DNA from: Pseudonocardia hydrocarbonoxydans
GTDB taxonomy: Bacteria > Actinomycetota > Actinomycetes > Mycobacteriales > Pseudonocardiaceae
Direction of reading: 5' to 3'
Length of the DNA stretch: 64,000 nt
Assembly (NCBI RefSeq): GCF_006539565.1
Contig: NZ_BJNG01000005.1
Coordinates: forward strand, 62,001-126,000
The translations under genes were made by a program, and so were the position numbers. This document shows, in pieces, positions 18,246 through 26,726 of this stretch; the first letter of the stretch is position 1; each line of letters opens with the position of its first letter. The notes under the pieces are model-generated. The model searched no databases. It saw nothing but the letters and a program-made list of their open reading frames with translations, and had not been told where the DNA came from.

Positions 18246-19116
18246 CCCGGCTCCACGGGGCCACCAGCCGCTGCACCAGGAACGTCAGCGCGAACAGGGT
18301 GACGCTCAGCAGCGCCGTCACGACGACGGCGGCGAGCACCAGGTCGGTGCGGAAGGAGTTCTTCTGCACGCTCATGAAGATGCCGAGCCCGGCCGTGGCG
18401 CCGACGTACTCGGCGAAGATCGCCCCCGTCACGGCGTAGGTGATGCCGATGCGCAGCGAGGTGAAGAACGACGGCATCGCCCCGGGCAGGCGCACGTAGC
18501 GGAACTGCGCCCAGCGCGAGGCCCCCATGCTGCGCAGCAGGCGGGTGGCCTGGCGCGGCGTCGAGTCGAACCCCTCGATCAGCCCGACCGTCATCGGGAA
18601 GAAGGTGACCAGGGCGATGACGACGACCTTCGGCGCCAGCCCGAACCCGAACCAGATGATCAGCAGCGGCGCGATCGCGATGATCGGCAGCGTCTGCGAG
18701 GCCACCAGCAGCGGGGTCAGCGCGCGGCGCAGCCACGGCGAGAAGTCGACGGCCACCGCGAGCCCCCAGGCCAGCGCCAGCGACACCGTGAACCCGACGG
18801 CGGTGGCCTGCAGCGTCGGGACGGTGTTGGCCCAGAGCTGCTCGCGGTAGGCCCAGCCCTGCTCCAGCACCCGCAGCGGCGACGGCAGGATCTGCGGCGC
18901 CACCCCGGACACCTCGACCCCGACCTGCCACACCACGAGCAGCCCGGCGACGACGGCCAGCGCCGGCCCCACCCGCCCCGCGAGTCCCCGTTTCCCCGCC
19001 CGCGAGTCCCCCGTTCCCCGCCCGCGAGTCCCCCGGATCCCGCCCGCGAGTCCCCCTCCAGCGGTCGCGGGCACGTCCCCGGGTCGCGCCGTCACCGCGA
19101 CCGGCCGTGCGGTCAC
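18238..19116 (-). CDS. thiX: ABC transporter permease, thiamine-precursor type, with repeat-encoded N-terminus
   Basis: A 292-residue inner-membrane permease (BPD transporter family, NMT1/THI5-associated), with about six membrane helices and an EAA loop (about residues 195-215, GASRWAQFRYVRLPGAMPSF). The GTG start overlaps thiY by GTGA. The first 47 residues are Gly/Arg/Ala-rich (TGDSRAGKRGLAGR) because they are encoded by the 22-bp tandem repeat at 18979-19056. The true permease fold begins near GPALAVVAGLLVVWQ. The extension is probably tolerated as a disordered cytoplasmic tail. Confidence 0.88.
   Translation of the reverse strand: MTARPVAVTARPGDVPATAGGGLAGGIRGTRGRGTGDSRAGKRGLAGRVGPALAVVAGLLVVWQVGVEVSGVAPQILPSPLRVLEQGWAYREQLWANTVPTLQATAVGFTVSLALAWGLAVAVDFSPWLRRALTPLLVASQTLPIIAIAPLLIIWFGFGLAPKVVVIALVTFFPMTVGLIEGFDSTPRQATRLLRSMGASRWAQFRYVRLPGAMPSFFTSLRIGITYAVTGAIFAEYVGATAGLGIFMSVQKNSFRTDLVLAAVVVTALLSVTLFALTFLVQRLVAPWSRDG
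18979..19056. repeat. 22-bp tandem repeat, locus 1 (inside thiX)
   Basis: CGCGAGTCCCC cores start at 18979, 19001, 19023 and 19045, exactly 22 bp apart. The remaining ten bases of each unit are C-rich (for example CGTTCCCCGCC). The same family recurs at 25536 and, inverted, at 28213. The array lies in the 5' coding part of the permease gene. Confidence 0.88.
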
Positions 19117-20111
19117 GGCGCCAGGTAGTCGTTGGTGAACCAGGTCGCGAAGTCCGGGCGCCCGGTCAGCGGGGCGCCGTCCGGCCCGGTCAGCACCCCG
19201 GAGTCCGCGACGAACCCGGAGTAGCCGCTCCAGCGCTCCAGCGTCTGCGGGCCCACGTCACCGGCCTCGTCGCGCAGGTACTCCGCCGCCAGCAGGTCCT
19301 GGCTGCGGGTCACCAGCTCGGGCTCGGTGAAGAAGCCCGGGTTGGCCTCCATCAGCAGCTGCGCGCCGCGGGCGGGGTCGTCGGCGGCGAGCCGGTACCC
19401 GCGCTGGGCGGCCTGGACGAACGCGCGCGCGTCGTCGGGGTTGGCGGTCAGCCACGGCGAGTTGCCGATCAGCACGACGCTGTAGGCGTCGGGGAACCCG
19501 AAGTCGGTGTAGGCGAAGGTCTTCAGCGCCTCCCCGCGCAGCTCGGCCTCGATCCCCTCCCACGCGACGAACGGCTCGGTGAAGTCGACGTCGCCGGAGT
19601 AGAGAGCCTCGTAGGCCGAGGTGCCGAGCACGACGGTCTCGAAGTCGCCCGCACCGCCCGCACCGCGGATGACCGCCTGCATCTTCGGCACCTCCCCCGG
19701 CCCGCCGAACCCGCCGTAGACGGCGCCGTCGAGATCGGCGGGGCTGACGATGTCGGCCCGGTCGGCGCGCACCGCGATCTCGGTGCCCCAGTGCTGCAGC
19801 ACCGCCATCACCGAGGTGATGTCGGCGCCCGCGGCCTTGGAGAAGGTGAAGGAGTCCTGGAAGGAGATGCCGAACTCGGCGGCTCCCGAGGACACCAGCG
19901 TGTCGGGCGAGGTCGAGTTGTAGGGCAGGAACTCCACGTCCAGGCCCGCCTCGGCGAACCAGCCCTCCACCTGGGCGACGTAGAGGCCCGTGTGATTGGT
20001 GTTGGGCGTCCAGTCCAGGGCGACCCGGATCGTCCGGTCCCCCGATCCGCCGGAGCACCCGGCGAGGACGAGCGCGAACGTCGTGAGCAGGACAGCGAGA
20101 AGACGGGCCAT
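19113..20111 (-). CDS. thiY: NMT1/THI5-like substrate-binding lipoprotein
   Basis: A 332-residue extracytoplasmic binding protein. The lipoprotein signal ends at the lipobox LVLAGC, so it is anchored outside the membrane. The NMT1/THI5 fold is shown by IRVALDWTPNTNHTGLYVAQ and the ligand-loop region GFGGPGEVPKMQ. Close relatives bind HMP or formylaminopyrimidine. The gene directly follows a TPP riboswitch and is first in the thiYXZ operon, so the ligand is almost certainly a thiamine precursor. Confidence 0.92.
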   Translation of the reverse strand: MARLLAVLLTTFALVLAGCSGGSGDRTIRVALDWTPNTNHTGLYVAQVEGWFAEAGLDVEFLPYNSTSPDTLVSSGAAEFGISFQDSFTFSKAAGADITSVMAVLQHWGTEIAVRADRADIVSPADLDGAVYGGFGGPGEVPKMQAVIRGAGGAGDFETVVLGTSAYEALYSGDVDFTEPFVAWEGIEAELRGEALKTFAYTDFGFPDAYSVVLIGNSPWLTANPDDARAFVQAAQRGYRLAADDPARGAQLLMEANPGFFTEPELVTRSQDLLAAEYLRDEAGDVGPQTLERWSGYSGFVADSGVLTGPDGAPLTGRPDFATWFTNDYLAP

Positions 20112-20115
20112 GACG

Positions 20116-20210
20116 GTCCTCCCTACGCCGGTGCTAACCGGGTCAGGTTCGAACGGTCGACGGCCGGCCTGCCGCCCTCTCAGCCTCGGATCGTGGGCTC
20201 CCGCGGGTCG
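20116..20210 (-). promoter_or_regulatory. TPP (thiamine pyrophosphate) riboswitch
   Basis: Reading the minus strand towards thiY, the aptamer hallmarks appear in order: CGAGGCTGAGAGGGC (the conserved CTGAGA), a variable P3 arm, GAACCTGACCCGGTTAGCACC, and GGCGTAGGGAGGACC. The final GTAGGGAGG includes the ribosome-binding site 7 nt before the ATG at 20111, so control is probably at translation initiation: TPP would hide the site. No separate poly-U terminator was seen. Confidence 0.93.
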
Positions 20211-20356
20211 GGTCGACTGTACGCGACCGGGACCCCTCCCGCGCCCCCCGCGGACGCTGGCCCCCGCACCAGGAGTGGTGCCACCACCCGTCCGGCGGCC
20301 CGCTCCGCGCCCGACACTGACCTCACCGACACCGACACCGACCCCCGGAGCCCCCC

Positions 20357-20668
20357 GTGCGTGCCCACGTCCCCGCCCTCGTCCTCCTCGCCGTGCTGAC
20401 CGCCTCGGCCTGCACCACCCGCACCAGCACCTGCGTCGACGAGGTGTGCACCATCTCGCTGAGCGGGGAGCAGACCGTCGAGGTCGAGATCGGCAGCCTG
20501 GAGCGCGACCTCCGCGTCTCGGGCATCACCACCGACGCGGTCACCGTGTCCGCCCGCGGCGAGGCCGCCGACCTCGGCGTCGGCGAGAGCGCCCGGGTGG
20601 GCGGGCTGCTGGTGCGCGTCGACTCGATCTCCGGCGGCGACGTCGGGCTGAACGTGCAGCGCGGCTAG
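20357..20668 (+). CDS. small putative lipoprotein
   Basis: A 103-residue exported protein with a signal peptide and lipobox (LLAVLTASAC). After the acylated Cys there is a short domain with two further cysteines (STCVDEVCTISLSG), likely disulphide-bonded, and a beta-rich remainder. It starts at a GTG and is convergent with the ROK gene by 4 bp. No family was recognised. Confidence 0.7.
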   Translation: MRAHVPALVLLAVLTASACTTRTSTCVDEVCTISLSGEQTVEVEIGSLERDLRVSGITTDAVTVSARGEAADLGVGESARVGGLLVRVDSISGGDVGLNVQRG

Positions 20669-21855
20669 AACGCCCCGAGCACCGGTTCGAAGGCCAGCTC
20701 CGCGGCCCCGACGAGCGTCGCGTCGCGACCCAGCGGGCTGGTCTCGATCCGCGTCCCGCCGACGGCCCGGCTGACCAGGCTGCGCTCGTGCACCAGCCCG
20801 CGGACGTGGTCGACGACGCCGGGCGGCAGCGCGGTGAACAGGTCGCCGAGCACCACCAGGTCCGGCGCCATCATGTTGACGACGGTGACGAGCCCGGTCG
20901 CGAGCCACTCGGCGAACTCGTCGAGCGGCCCGGGCACCGGGGCGGTCTCCAGCGACCGCAGCTCGGCCACGACCACACCGCGCGGGGTGTCCTCGGGCAT
21001 GCCGAGCGCCCGGCACAGCGCACGCTCCCCGACCTCGGTCTCCCAGCACCCGCGCGACCCGCAGTAGCAGGACCGGCCGCCCGGGCGCACCACCAGGTGC
21101 CCGAGCTCGCCGACGTAGCCGCGGGTGCCGCGCAGCGGGCGTCCCCCGGAGATGACGCCGCCCCCGACCCCCTTGTCCGCGGAGATGTACACCAGGTCGG
21201 CGACGTCGCGGGCGGCGCCGCGCACGTGCTCGGCCAGCGCCCCCATCTCGGCGTCGTTGGCCACCTGCACGGGCAGCCGCAGCACCGCGGCGAGCCGGGC
21301 GCCGAGCGCGATGTCGCGCCACTCCAGGTTGGGCGCCTCGTGCACCCACCCGTCGTCGCGGCGCACGACGCCGGGTACGGAGATGCCTGCCCCGGCGGGC
21401 GTGACCGCCAGCTCCTCGGCCAGCAGCTGGGCCGACTCGGCGACGTGGGTGATCACCTCACCGGGTGTACGGGTGGCGCGGCGCAGGTTCCAGCTGTGCC
21501 GCCCGATCACCTGCCCGCCCAGCCCGACCATCGACATCGCGACCTGCTCCACCCGCACGTCGACGGCGAGCACGACGGCCGACTCCGCCTGCGGCAGCAC
21601 CATCAGCGACGGCCGCCCCGCGCCGGTCCGGCGGGCCGGGACGGCCTCGCTGACGACGCCGGACTCCGCGAGCCCGTCGACGACGGCCTTGATCGTGCTG
21701 CGGTTGAGCCCCAGCTCCGCGGCCAGCGTGGCCCGGGTGCACGGCCCGTCGACGTGCAGGCGGCGCAGCAGCGCGGACCGGTTGTGCCGGCGCGCCTCGT
21801 CGGGACGGGCGCCCGACGAGGCGCTGCCGGGGTCCCCCACCCATGCGCGGTTCAC
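20665..21855 (-). CDS. ROK-family transcriptional regulator
   Basis: A 396-residue regulator with an N-terminal winged helix (LLRRLHVDGPCTRATLAAEL) and a C-terminal ROK sugar-binding domain, including the zinc motif CYCGSRGCWE. The GTG at 21855 has GGAGG 4 nt upstream and is preferred to the ATG further out. It is the last gene after xylFGH on the same strand, so it is likely the XylR-like repressor of this transporter. Confidence 0.9.
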   Translation of the reverse strand: MNRAWVGDPGSASSGARPDEARRHNRSALLRRLHVDGPCTRATLAAELGLNRSTIKAVVDGLAESGVVSEAVPARRTGAGRPSLMVLPQAESAVVLAVDVRVEQVAMSMVGLGGQVIGRHSWNLRRATRTPGEVITHVAESAQLLAEELAVTPAGAGISVPGVVRRDDGWVHEAPNLEWRDIALGARLAAVLRLPVQVANDAEMGALAEHVRGAARDVADLVYISADKGVGGGVISGGRPLRGTRGYVGELGHLVVRPGGRSCYCGSRGCWETEVGERALCRALGMPEDTPRGVVVAELRSLETAPVPGPLDEFAEWLATGLVTVVNMMAPDLVVLGDLFTALPPGVVDHVRGLVHERSLVSRAVGGTRIETSPLGRDATLVGAAELAFEPVLGAF

Positions 21856-21916
21856 GGTGCCTCCGCGGGCGGGATCGGGACGTCGCTCCCCCGAAGGAAA
21901 GCACACGCACGTCGGC

Positions 21917-23371
21917 TCACCTGCCGGCGACCGCCGACCGGCGCCGGGAGAGCACGTCGACCGACGCCGCCAGCAGCAGCACCAGCCCCGTCACGACGAA
22001 CACCACGGCCGCCGGCTGGCGCAGCAGGCCCAGCCCGTTCTCGACGGTCGCGAGCACCGCCCCGCCGATCACGGCGTTGCTGATGCGCCCGCGCCCCCCG
22101 AACAGCGAGGTGCCGCCGATGACGGCCGCGCCGACGGCGAACAGCAGGGTGTTGCCGCCGCCCGCGCCCGGGCTGACCGACCCGACCTTCGACGAGTACA
22201 CGATCGCGCCGATCGCCGCGAACACCGAGGCGATGACGAACACCGACGCCCGGATCCGCACGACGTCGATACCGGCGCGGCGCGCGGCCTCCCGGTTGCC
22301 CCCGACGGCGTAGACGTGGCGGCCGAAGCGGGTGCGGTCGAGCACGAACGTGCCGGCGACCAGCAGCGTCAGCACGATCGGCACGACGAACGGAACGCCG
22401 GTGATCGGCAGGTCCCCCGGCGAGCGGTCGAGCGTGAGCAGGAAGGTGGCCACCGCGCCGAGCACGACCACGGCGCCGACCTTGATCAGCACCAGCCCGG
22501 TCGGCTGGGCGACCAGGCCCAGCCTGCGGCGCGAGACCTGCCGGTTGAGCAGCACCGCCGCGTAGCCGCCCGCGGCGACGACGAACAGCACCCAGCTGCC
22601 CAGCGTCGACAGGTTGCCGTTGGCGACGGCGTTGAGCACCGGGTCGCGCAGGCCGAGCGTGCCGCCGTCCCCGATCAGCGCCAGGATGATGCCCTGCCAG
22701 GAGATGAACAGCGCCAGCGTCACCACGAACGACGGCATCCCGACCTTGGCCACCAGGAAGCCGGTGATGCAGCCGATGACGACGCCGACGCAGACCGCGA
22801 GCAGCATCTGCAGCCACGGGTTCGGCGGGAAGCCGATGACCATGAGCCCGAGTGCGAGCGCGCTGAGCGCGGCCCCGGCCCAGATCCGCAGCAGCAGCGC
22901 CAGCACGATCGCCAGCACGATGACCAGCAGGAACAGCACGAACACCGTGGTGCCCATGCCGCCGAGCAGGTTGCCGCCGCTGACCAGGTGCAGCGCCATC
23001 ACCGCCGCCGCCAGCCCCGACGCCGTGCCCGCCGCCAGGTCGATCTCGCCGGTGAGCAGCACGAACACCAGGCCCATCGCGATGATCGTGCGGCCGGCGC
23101 CCTGCTGGAGCAGGTTGGCGATGTTGAGCAGGCTGGGGAAGGTGCCGGTCGAGTCCAGCGTGCTGAACAGGATCAGCAGGGCCAGCAGGCCGAGCAGTGC
23201 GGGCAGCGCGCCCAGCTCCCCGGTGCGCAGGCCGCGCAGGTAGGCCGCGACGGCCTGGCCGGTCGTGCGCGCGGTGGTGTCGATGCCGAAGTCGGCCGCC
23301 CGGCTCGCCGCCGGGGCGGCCCGCTGCGCCGCGGACTTCTTCTCCAGGTCGGGCTTCTCCGGGGCGCTCAT
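21917..23371 (-). CDS. xylH: xylose-type ABC transporter permease
   Basis: A 484-residue permease of the XylH/RbsC family, with 10 or more hydrophobic segments and the family stretches VFVLLTGEIDLAAGTASGL and GGNREAARRAGIDV (EAA-like loop). The ATG at 23371 overlaps the xylG stop (TGATG). A charged N-terminal tail (MSAPEKPDLEKKSAAQRAAP) precedes the first helix. Longer upstream readings are xylG out of frame. Confidence 0.92.
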   Translation of the reverse strand: MSAPEKPDLEKKSAAQRAAPAASRAADFGIDTTARTTGQAVAAYLRGLRTGELGALPALLGLLALLILFSTLDSTGTFPSLLNIANLLQQGAGRTIIAMGLVFVLLTGEIDLAAGTASGLAAAVMALHLVSGGNLLGGMGTTVFVLFLLVIVLAIVLALLLRIWAGAALSALALGLMVIGFPPNPWLQMLLAVCVGVVIGCITGFLVAKVGMPSFVVTLALFISWQGIILALIGDGGTLGLRDPVLNAVANGNLSTLGSWVLFVVAAGGYAAVLLNRQVSRRRLGLVAQPTGLVLIKVGAVVVLGAVATFLLTLDRSPGDLPITGVPFVVPIVLTLLVAGTFVLDRTRFGRHVYAVGGNREAARRAGIDVVRIRASVFVIASVFAAIGAIVYSSKVGSVSPGAGGGNTLLFAVGAAVIGGTSLFGGRGRISNAVIGGAVLATVENGLGLLRQPAAVVFVVTGLVLLLAASVDVLSRRRSAVAGR

Positions 23372-24144
23372 CAGACGGTCACCGCCTCGGGGCGCTGCAG
23401 GCCCAGGTCGCCGGAGCGGCCCGCGGTGATGAGCTCCACGACCTGGCCGTGGGTCACGTCCTTCGTCGGCACCTGGGCCACCATCCGTCCGAGGTAGAGG
23501 CAGGCGATCCGGTCGGAGACCTCGAACACGTCGGCCATGTTGTGGCTGATCAGCACCACGCCGAGGCCCTGCTCGGCGAGGCGGCGGACCAGGTCGAGCA
23601 CCTGGCGGGTCTGGGCGACGCCGAGTGCGGCGGTCGGCTCGTCGAGGAGCACGACCTTGGAGTCCCAGAGCACGGCCTTGGCGATCGCGACGGTCTGCCG
23701 CTGCCCGCCGGACAGCGCCGCCACGGGCATCCGCACCGAGGTCACGGTGCGGACCGACAGGGACGCGAGGGTGTCGCGGGCCGCCTGCTCCATGTCGGCC
23801 TCGTCGAGCAGCCACGGCTTGCCGCGCTCGCGGCCCAGGAACATGTTCTGGACGATGTCGAGGTTGTCGGCCAGCGCGAGGTCCTGGTAGACGACCTCGA
23901 TGCCGAGCTTGGCGGCGTCGGCCGGGGCCGTGACGCTGACCGGCGCCCCGTCGAAGATCACCTCGCCGCTGTCGGTCGGGTGGATCCCGGCCACGCACTT
24001 GACCAGCGTGGACTTGCCGGCGCCGTTGTCGCCGACGAGCGCGGTGACCTCTCCGGCCCGCACCGTGAAGTCGACGTCGTGCAGCACCTGCACCGCGCCG
24101 AAGCTCTTGTTCACCCCGCGTAGCTGCAGGATCGGTTCACTCAC
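23371..24144 (-). CDS. xylG: sugar ABC transporter ATPase, single domain
   Basis: A 257-residue ABC ATPase with Walker A VGDNGAGKST, signature ALSGGQRQTVAIA, Walker B VVLLDEPTAALG and H-loop ISHNMADVF. Unlike Enterobacterial XylG or RbsA it has only one nucleotide-binding domain, the form common in actinobacterial FrcA-like systems, and would act as a homodimer. The GTG at 24144 has GGAGG upstream. Confidence 0.92.
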   Translation of the reverse strand: MSEPILQLRGVNKSFGAVQVLHDVDFTVRAGEVTALVGDNGAGKSTLVKCVAGIHPTDSGEVIFDGAPVSVTAPADAAKLGIEVVYQDLALADNLDIVQNMFLGRERGKPWLLDEADMEQAARDTLASLSVRTVTSVRMPVAALSGGQRQTVAIAKAVLWDSKVVLLDEPTAALGVAQTRQVLDLVRRLAEQGLGVVLISHNMADVFEVSDRIACLYLGRMVAQVPTKDVTHGQVVELITAGRSGDLGLQRPEAVTV

Positions 24145-24162
24145 TCGGCACCTCCGGTGCCC

Positions 24163-24202
24163 GTGCGCGGGAACCGTGGCCGGGGCCACGGTTCCCGCGC
24201 AC
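24163..24202 (-). terminator. perfect 19-bp hairpin between xylF and xylG
   Basis: The arms at 24163-24181 and 24184-24202 (GTGCGCGGGAACCGTGGCC and its exact complement) are separated by only two bases. There is no U-run. It lies 14 nt after the xylF stop and probably protects or partly terminates the transcript, so that xylF mRNA exceeds xylGH. Confidence 0.75.
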
Positions 24203-24215
24203 GAGGGGTCGTGGG

Positions 24216-25331
24216 TCAGCTGATGCCGAGCTCGGCGCAGGCCGCGGCCACGTCGGCGACGCAGACCTCGGACGCCGGGACCGCACCGTCGTCGATGACG
24301 GTCTTCACGTTGTCACGGGTGATCAGCTGCGGGGTCAGCAGGACCGACTTGACCTGGCGGTTGCCCTCCGGGTCGTCGACGGAGCCGGTCGCGATGGCGT
24401 CGGCGGCGGCGGTGTCGTCGGCGGCCAGTGCGGCGGCGAGCTCCGCGGTGGCCTGCGCCTCCTCCTGGATCGGCTTGTAGACCGTCATGTACTGGTCACC
24501 GCGCAGGATGGCCTGCAGGCCGTCGGGGGTGGCGTCCTGGCCGGTGACCGGGACCGTGCCGTTGAGGCCGTACTTCTGGAGCACGGTGATGATCGCGCCG
24601 GCGAGGCCGTCGTTGGCCGCGAGGACGCCGCCGACCTGGCCGCCGTTGCCGGTGAGCAGCTGCTCGAAGGTGGTGCCGCCGATCTGGTTGTCCCAGTCCT
24701 CGATGGCCTGGCTGGCGGTCTGGGTGAGGGCGCCGGAGTCGTAGAGCGGCTGGAGCACCGACAGCGCGCCGTTGTAGAACAGCGTCGCGTTGTTGTCCGT
24801 CGGCGCGCCGCGGATCTCGATGACCTGTGCGCCCTGCTGGCCCGACAGCGCGTCGGCCAGGCCCTGGCCCTGCAGCGCGCCGACCCCCTCGTTGTCGAAG
24901 GAGACGTAGTAGTCGCTGGAGCCCCCGAGGCTCAGGCGGTCGTAGTCGATCGTCGGGATGCCCTGGGCCTTGGCCTTCGCGGCCACCGCGGCACCGGACT
25001 CGCTGGTGATCGCGGCGATCACGAGCACGTCGACGCCGCTGGCGATGAAGCCGTCGGCCAGCGTGGTGAAGGTCTGCTCGTCACCCTGGGCGTTCTGGAT
25101 GTCGGCGTCGAGACCGGCCTCGGCCATCGCCTGCTCGAGCAGCGGGCGGTCGAAGCCCTCCCAGCGGGCCGAGCTCTCGGTCTCCGGGAGGATCACGCCG
25201 ACGCGCGGCGCATCGGCCGCGACCTCGGCTCCGGGCGCCGCGGACGGGGCGGCGGCGTTCTGACCGCAGGCGGCCAGAGTGAGGGCGACTCCCAGCCCGA
25301 GTGCGAGCTGGGCGGTTCTCCTGGTGCGCAT
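24216..25331 (-). CDS. xylF: D-xylose-type substrate-binding lipoprotein
   Basis: A 371-residue periplasmic-binding protein with a lipoprotein signal (LTLAACGQNA). It shows XylF-like stretches: RVGVILPETESSARWEGF, SGVDVLVIAAITSESGAAV, IDYDRLSLGGSSDYYVSFDN and VPVTGQDATPDGLQAILRG. The ATG at 25331 has GAAGGA upstream; a longer in-frame extension has no signal-peptide logic. It leads an operon with xylG, xylH and the ROK gene. A small inverted repeat (25366-25380, GTTG-N7-CAAC) upstream could be the regulator's site. Confidence 0.9.
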   Translation of the reverse strand: MRTRRTAQLALGLGVALTLAACGQNAAAPSAAPGAEVAADAPRVGVILPETESSARWEGFDRPLLEQAMAEAGLDADIQNAQGDEQTFTTLADGFIASGVDVLVIAAITSESGAAVAAKAKAQGIPTIDYDRLSLGGSSDYYVSFDNEGVGALQGQGLADALSGQQGAQVIEIRGAPTDNNATLFYNGALSVLQPLYDSGALTQTASQAIEDWDNQIGGTTFEQLLTGNGGQVGGVLAANDGLAGAIITVLQKYGLNGTVPVTGQDATPDGLQAILRGDQYMTVYKPIQEEAQATAELAAALAADDTAAADAIATGSVDDPEGNRQVKSVLLTPQLITRDNVKTVIDDGAVPASEVCVADVAAACAELGIS

Positions 25332-25685
25332 GCTGGTCCTTCCACATCGTCGGGGGGAGGTAAATGTTGTGACCGGCAACGTATGCCTCTCATCGGAGTG
25401 GTGCCAAGCACACTGCATCGTTCAAGTCATCCCGGTTCGGTCACGTTTCGGTGACGCCAGGTCCGATTTGTTGCGACTCCCACCGTCCGGCGGCGTCGAT
25501 TGGCCCGTTCGCCGCACCGCCCGCCCCACCCCACCCGCGAGTCCCCCGTTCTCCGTCCGCGAGTCCCCCGTCCTCCGTTCGCTGGCCGCGGCAGCCCGGC
25601 CCCGTCCGCGGCCCCGACACGGGCCGCCCGCTCGCGTCCCACCGCCGTTCACCTCGCGGCAACCGACACCGGCCAGAGTGCGCAC
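25332..25685. other. intergenic region between divergent xylF and ppk2
   Basis: About 350 bp without a gene. It holds the xylF promoter area, which is locally A/T-richer, and a second inverted repeat GTCAC-N6-GTGAC at 25440-25455. It also holds a 22-bp tandem repeat (25536-25579). Frames reading through the repeat have no family similarity. Confidence 0.7.
25536..25579. repeat. 22-bp tandem repeat, locus 2
   Basis: CGCGAGTCCCCC cores start at 25536 and 25558, 22 bp apart, in the same orientation as locus 1. A degenerate third start (CGCTGG) falls at 25580, again 22 bp on. Confidence 0.85.
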
Positions 25686-26630
25686 GTGAACCTCCCCGCC
25701 CTGCTCGCGGACCACTCGGCGCTGAGCGTCGACGACACCGACGACGACGACCCGGTCCTGCTCGGACCCGACGGCGCACACGTCGACACCTGGCGCGAGG
25801 GCTATCCCTACGACGAGCGACTGTCCCGCGAGGCCTACGAGCGGAACAAGCGGCTGCTGCCGATCGAGCTGCTGAAGCTGCAGAACTGGGTGAAGGAGAC
25901 CGGGCAGCGGGTCGTCATCCTCTTCGAGGGGCGCGACGCAGCGGGCAAGGGCGGCACCATCAAGCGCTTCATGGAGCACCTCAACCCGCGCGGCGCCCGG
26001 GTCGTGGCACTGGAGAAGCCCACCGAGCGCGAGTCGACGCAGTGGTACTTCCAGCGCTATGTCGCCCACCTGCCCGCGGCCGGGGAGATCGTGCTGCTCG
26101 ACCGCAGCTGGTACAACCGCGCGGGCGTCGAGCGCGTCATGGGGTTCGCCGAGCCGCGCGACTACATGGAGTTCCTCCGGGAGGCCCCCGAGCTGGAGCG
26201 GATGTTCGTCCGCAGCGGGATCCACCTGGTCAAGCTGTGGTTCTCGGTGTCGCGGGACGAGCAGCGGACGCGCTTCACCATCCGCCAGGTCGACCCCGTC
26301 CGACAGTGGAAGCTCAGCCCGATGGACCTCGCCTCGCTCGACAAGTGGGACGAGTACACCGAGGCGAAGGAGGCGATGTTCTTCTACACCGACACCGACA
26401 CCGCCGACGCGCCGTGGACGGTCATCAAGAGCAACGACAAGAAGCGCGCCAGGCTGGAGGCGATGCGGCACGTTCTGCGCCTGTTCGACTACCCGGGCAA
26501 GGACCTCGACATCGCCACCGATCCGGACCCGCTGATCGTCGGCCCGGCAGCCGAGGTGTTCGAGTCCGGCGAGCGGCCCGGCCACTTCCCGGCGCTGTCC
26601 GGCCGGCCCCGCCGACCCCCGGCGACCTGA
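25686..26630 (+). CDS. ppk2: polyphosphate kinase 2
   Basis: A 314-residue cytosolic PPK2-family kinase that transfers phosphate between polyphosphate and nucleotides. Walker A FEGRDAAGKGGTIKR (about residue 79), the lid-region EKPTERESTQWYFQRY, Walker B IVLLDRSWYNRAGVERVMGF and WKLSPMDLASLDKW are all present. The GTG at 25686 is chosen because upstream codons are repeat-derived. Class I members make GTP/ATP from NDP; the direction cannot be settled here. Confidence 0.93.
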   Translation: MNLPALLADHSALSVDDTDDDDPVLLGPDGAHVDTWREGYPYDERLSREAYERNKRLLPIELLKLQNWVKETGQRVVILFEGRDAAGKGGTIKRFMEHLNPRGARVVALEKPTERESTQWYFQRYVAHLPAAGEIVLLDRSWYNRAGVERVMGFAEPRDYMEFLREAPELERMFVRSGIHLVKLWFSVSRDEQRTRFTIRQVDPVRQWKLSPMDLASLDKWDEYTEAKEAMFFYTDTDTADAPWTVIKSNDKKRARLEAMRHVLRLFDYPGKDLDIATDPDPLIVGPAAEVFESGERPGHFPALSGRPRRPPAT

Positions 26631-26726
26631 CGCGCCCTCCCGCATGCTGGGAAACGCCGGTCCTCCCAACGGGTCGAACTTCATCACTGTGAGTCACATC
26701 AGAGTGGACTACAGTCCGTGAACGGG

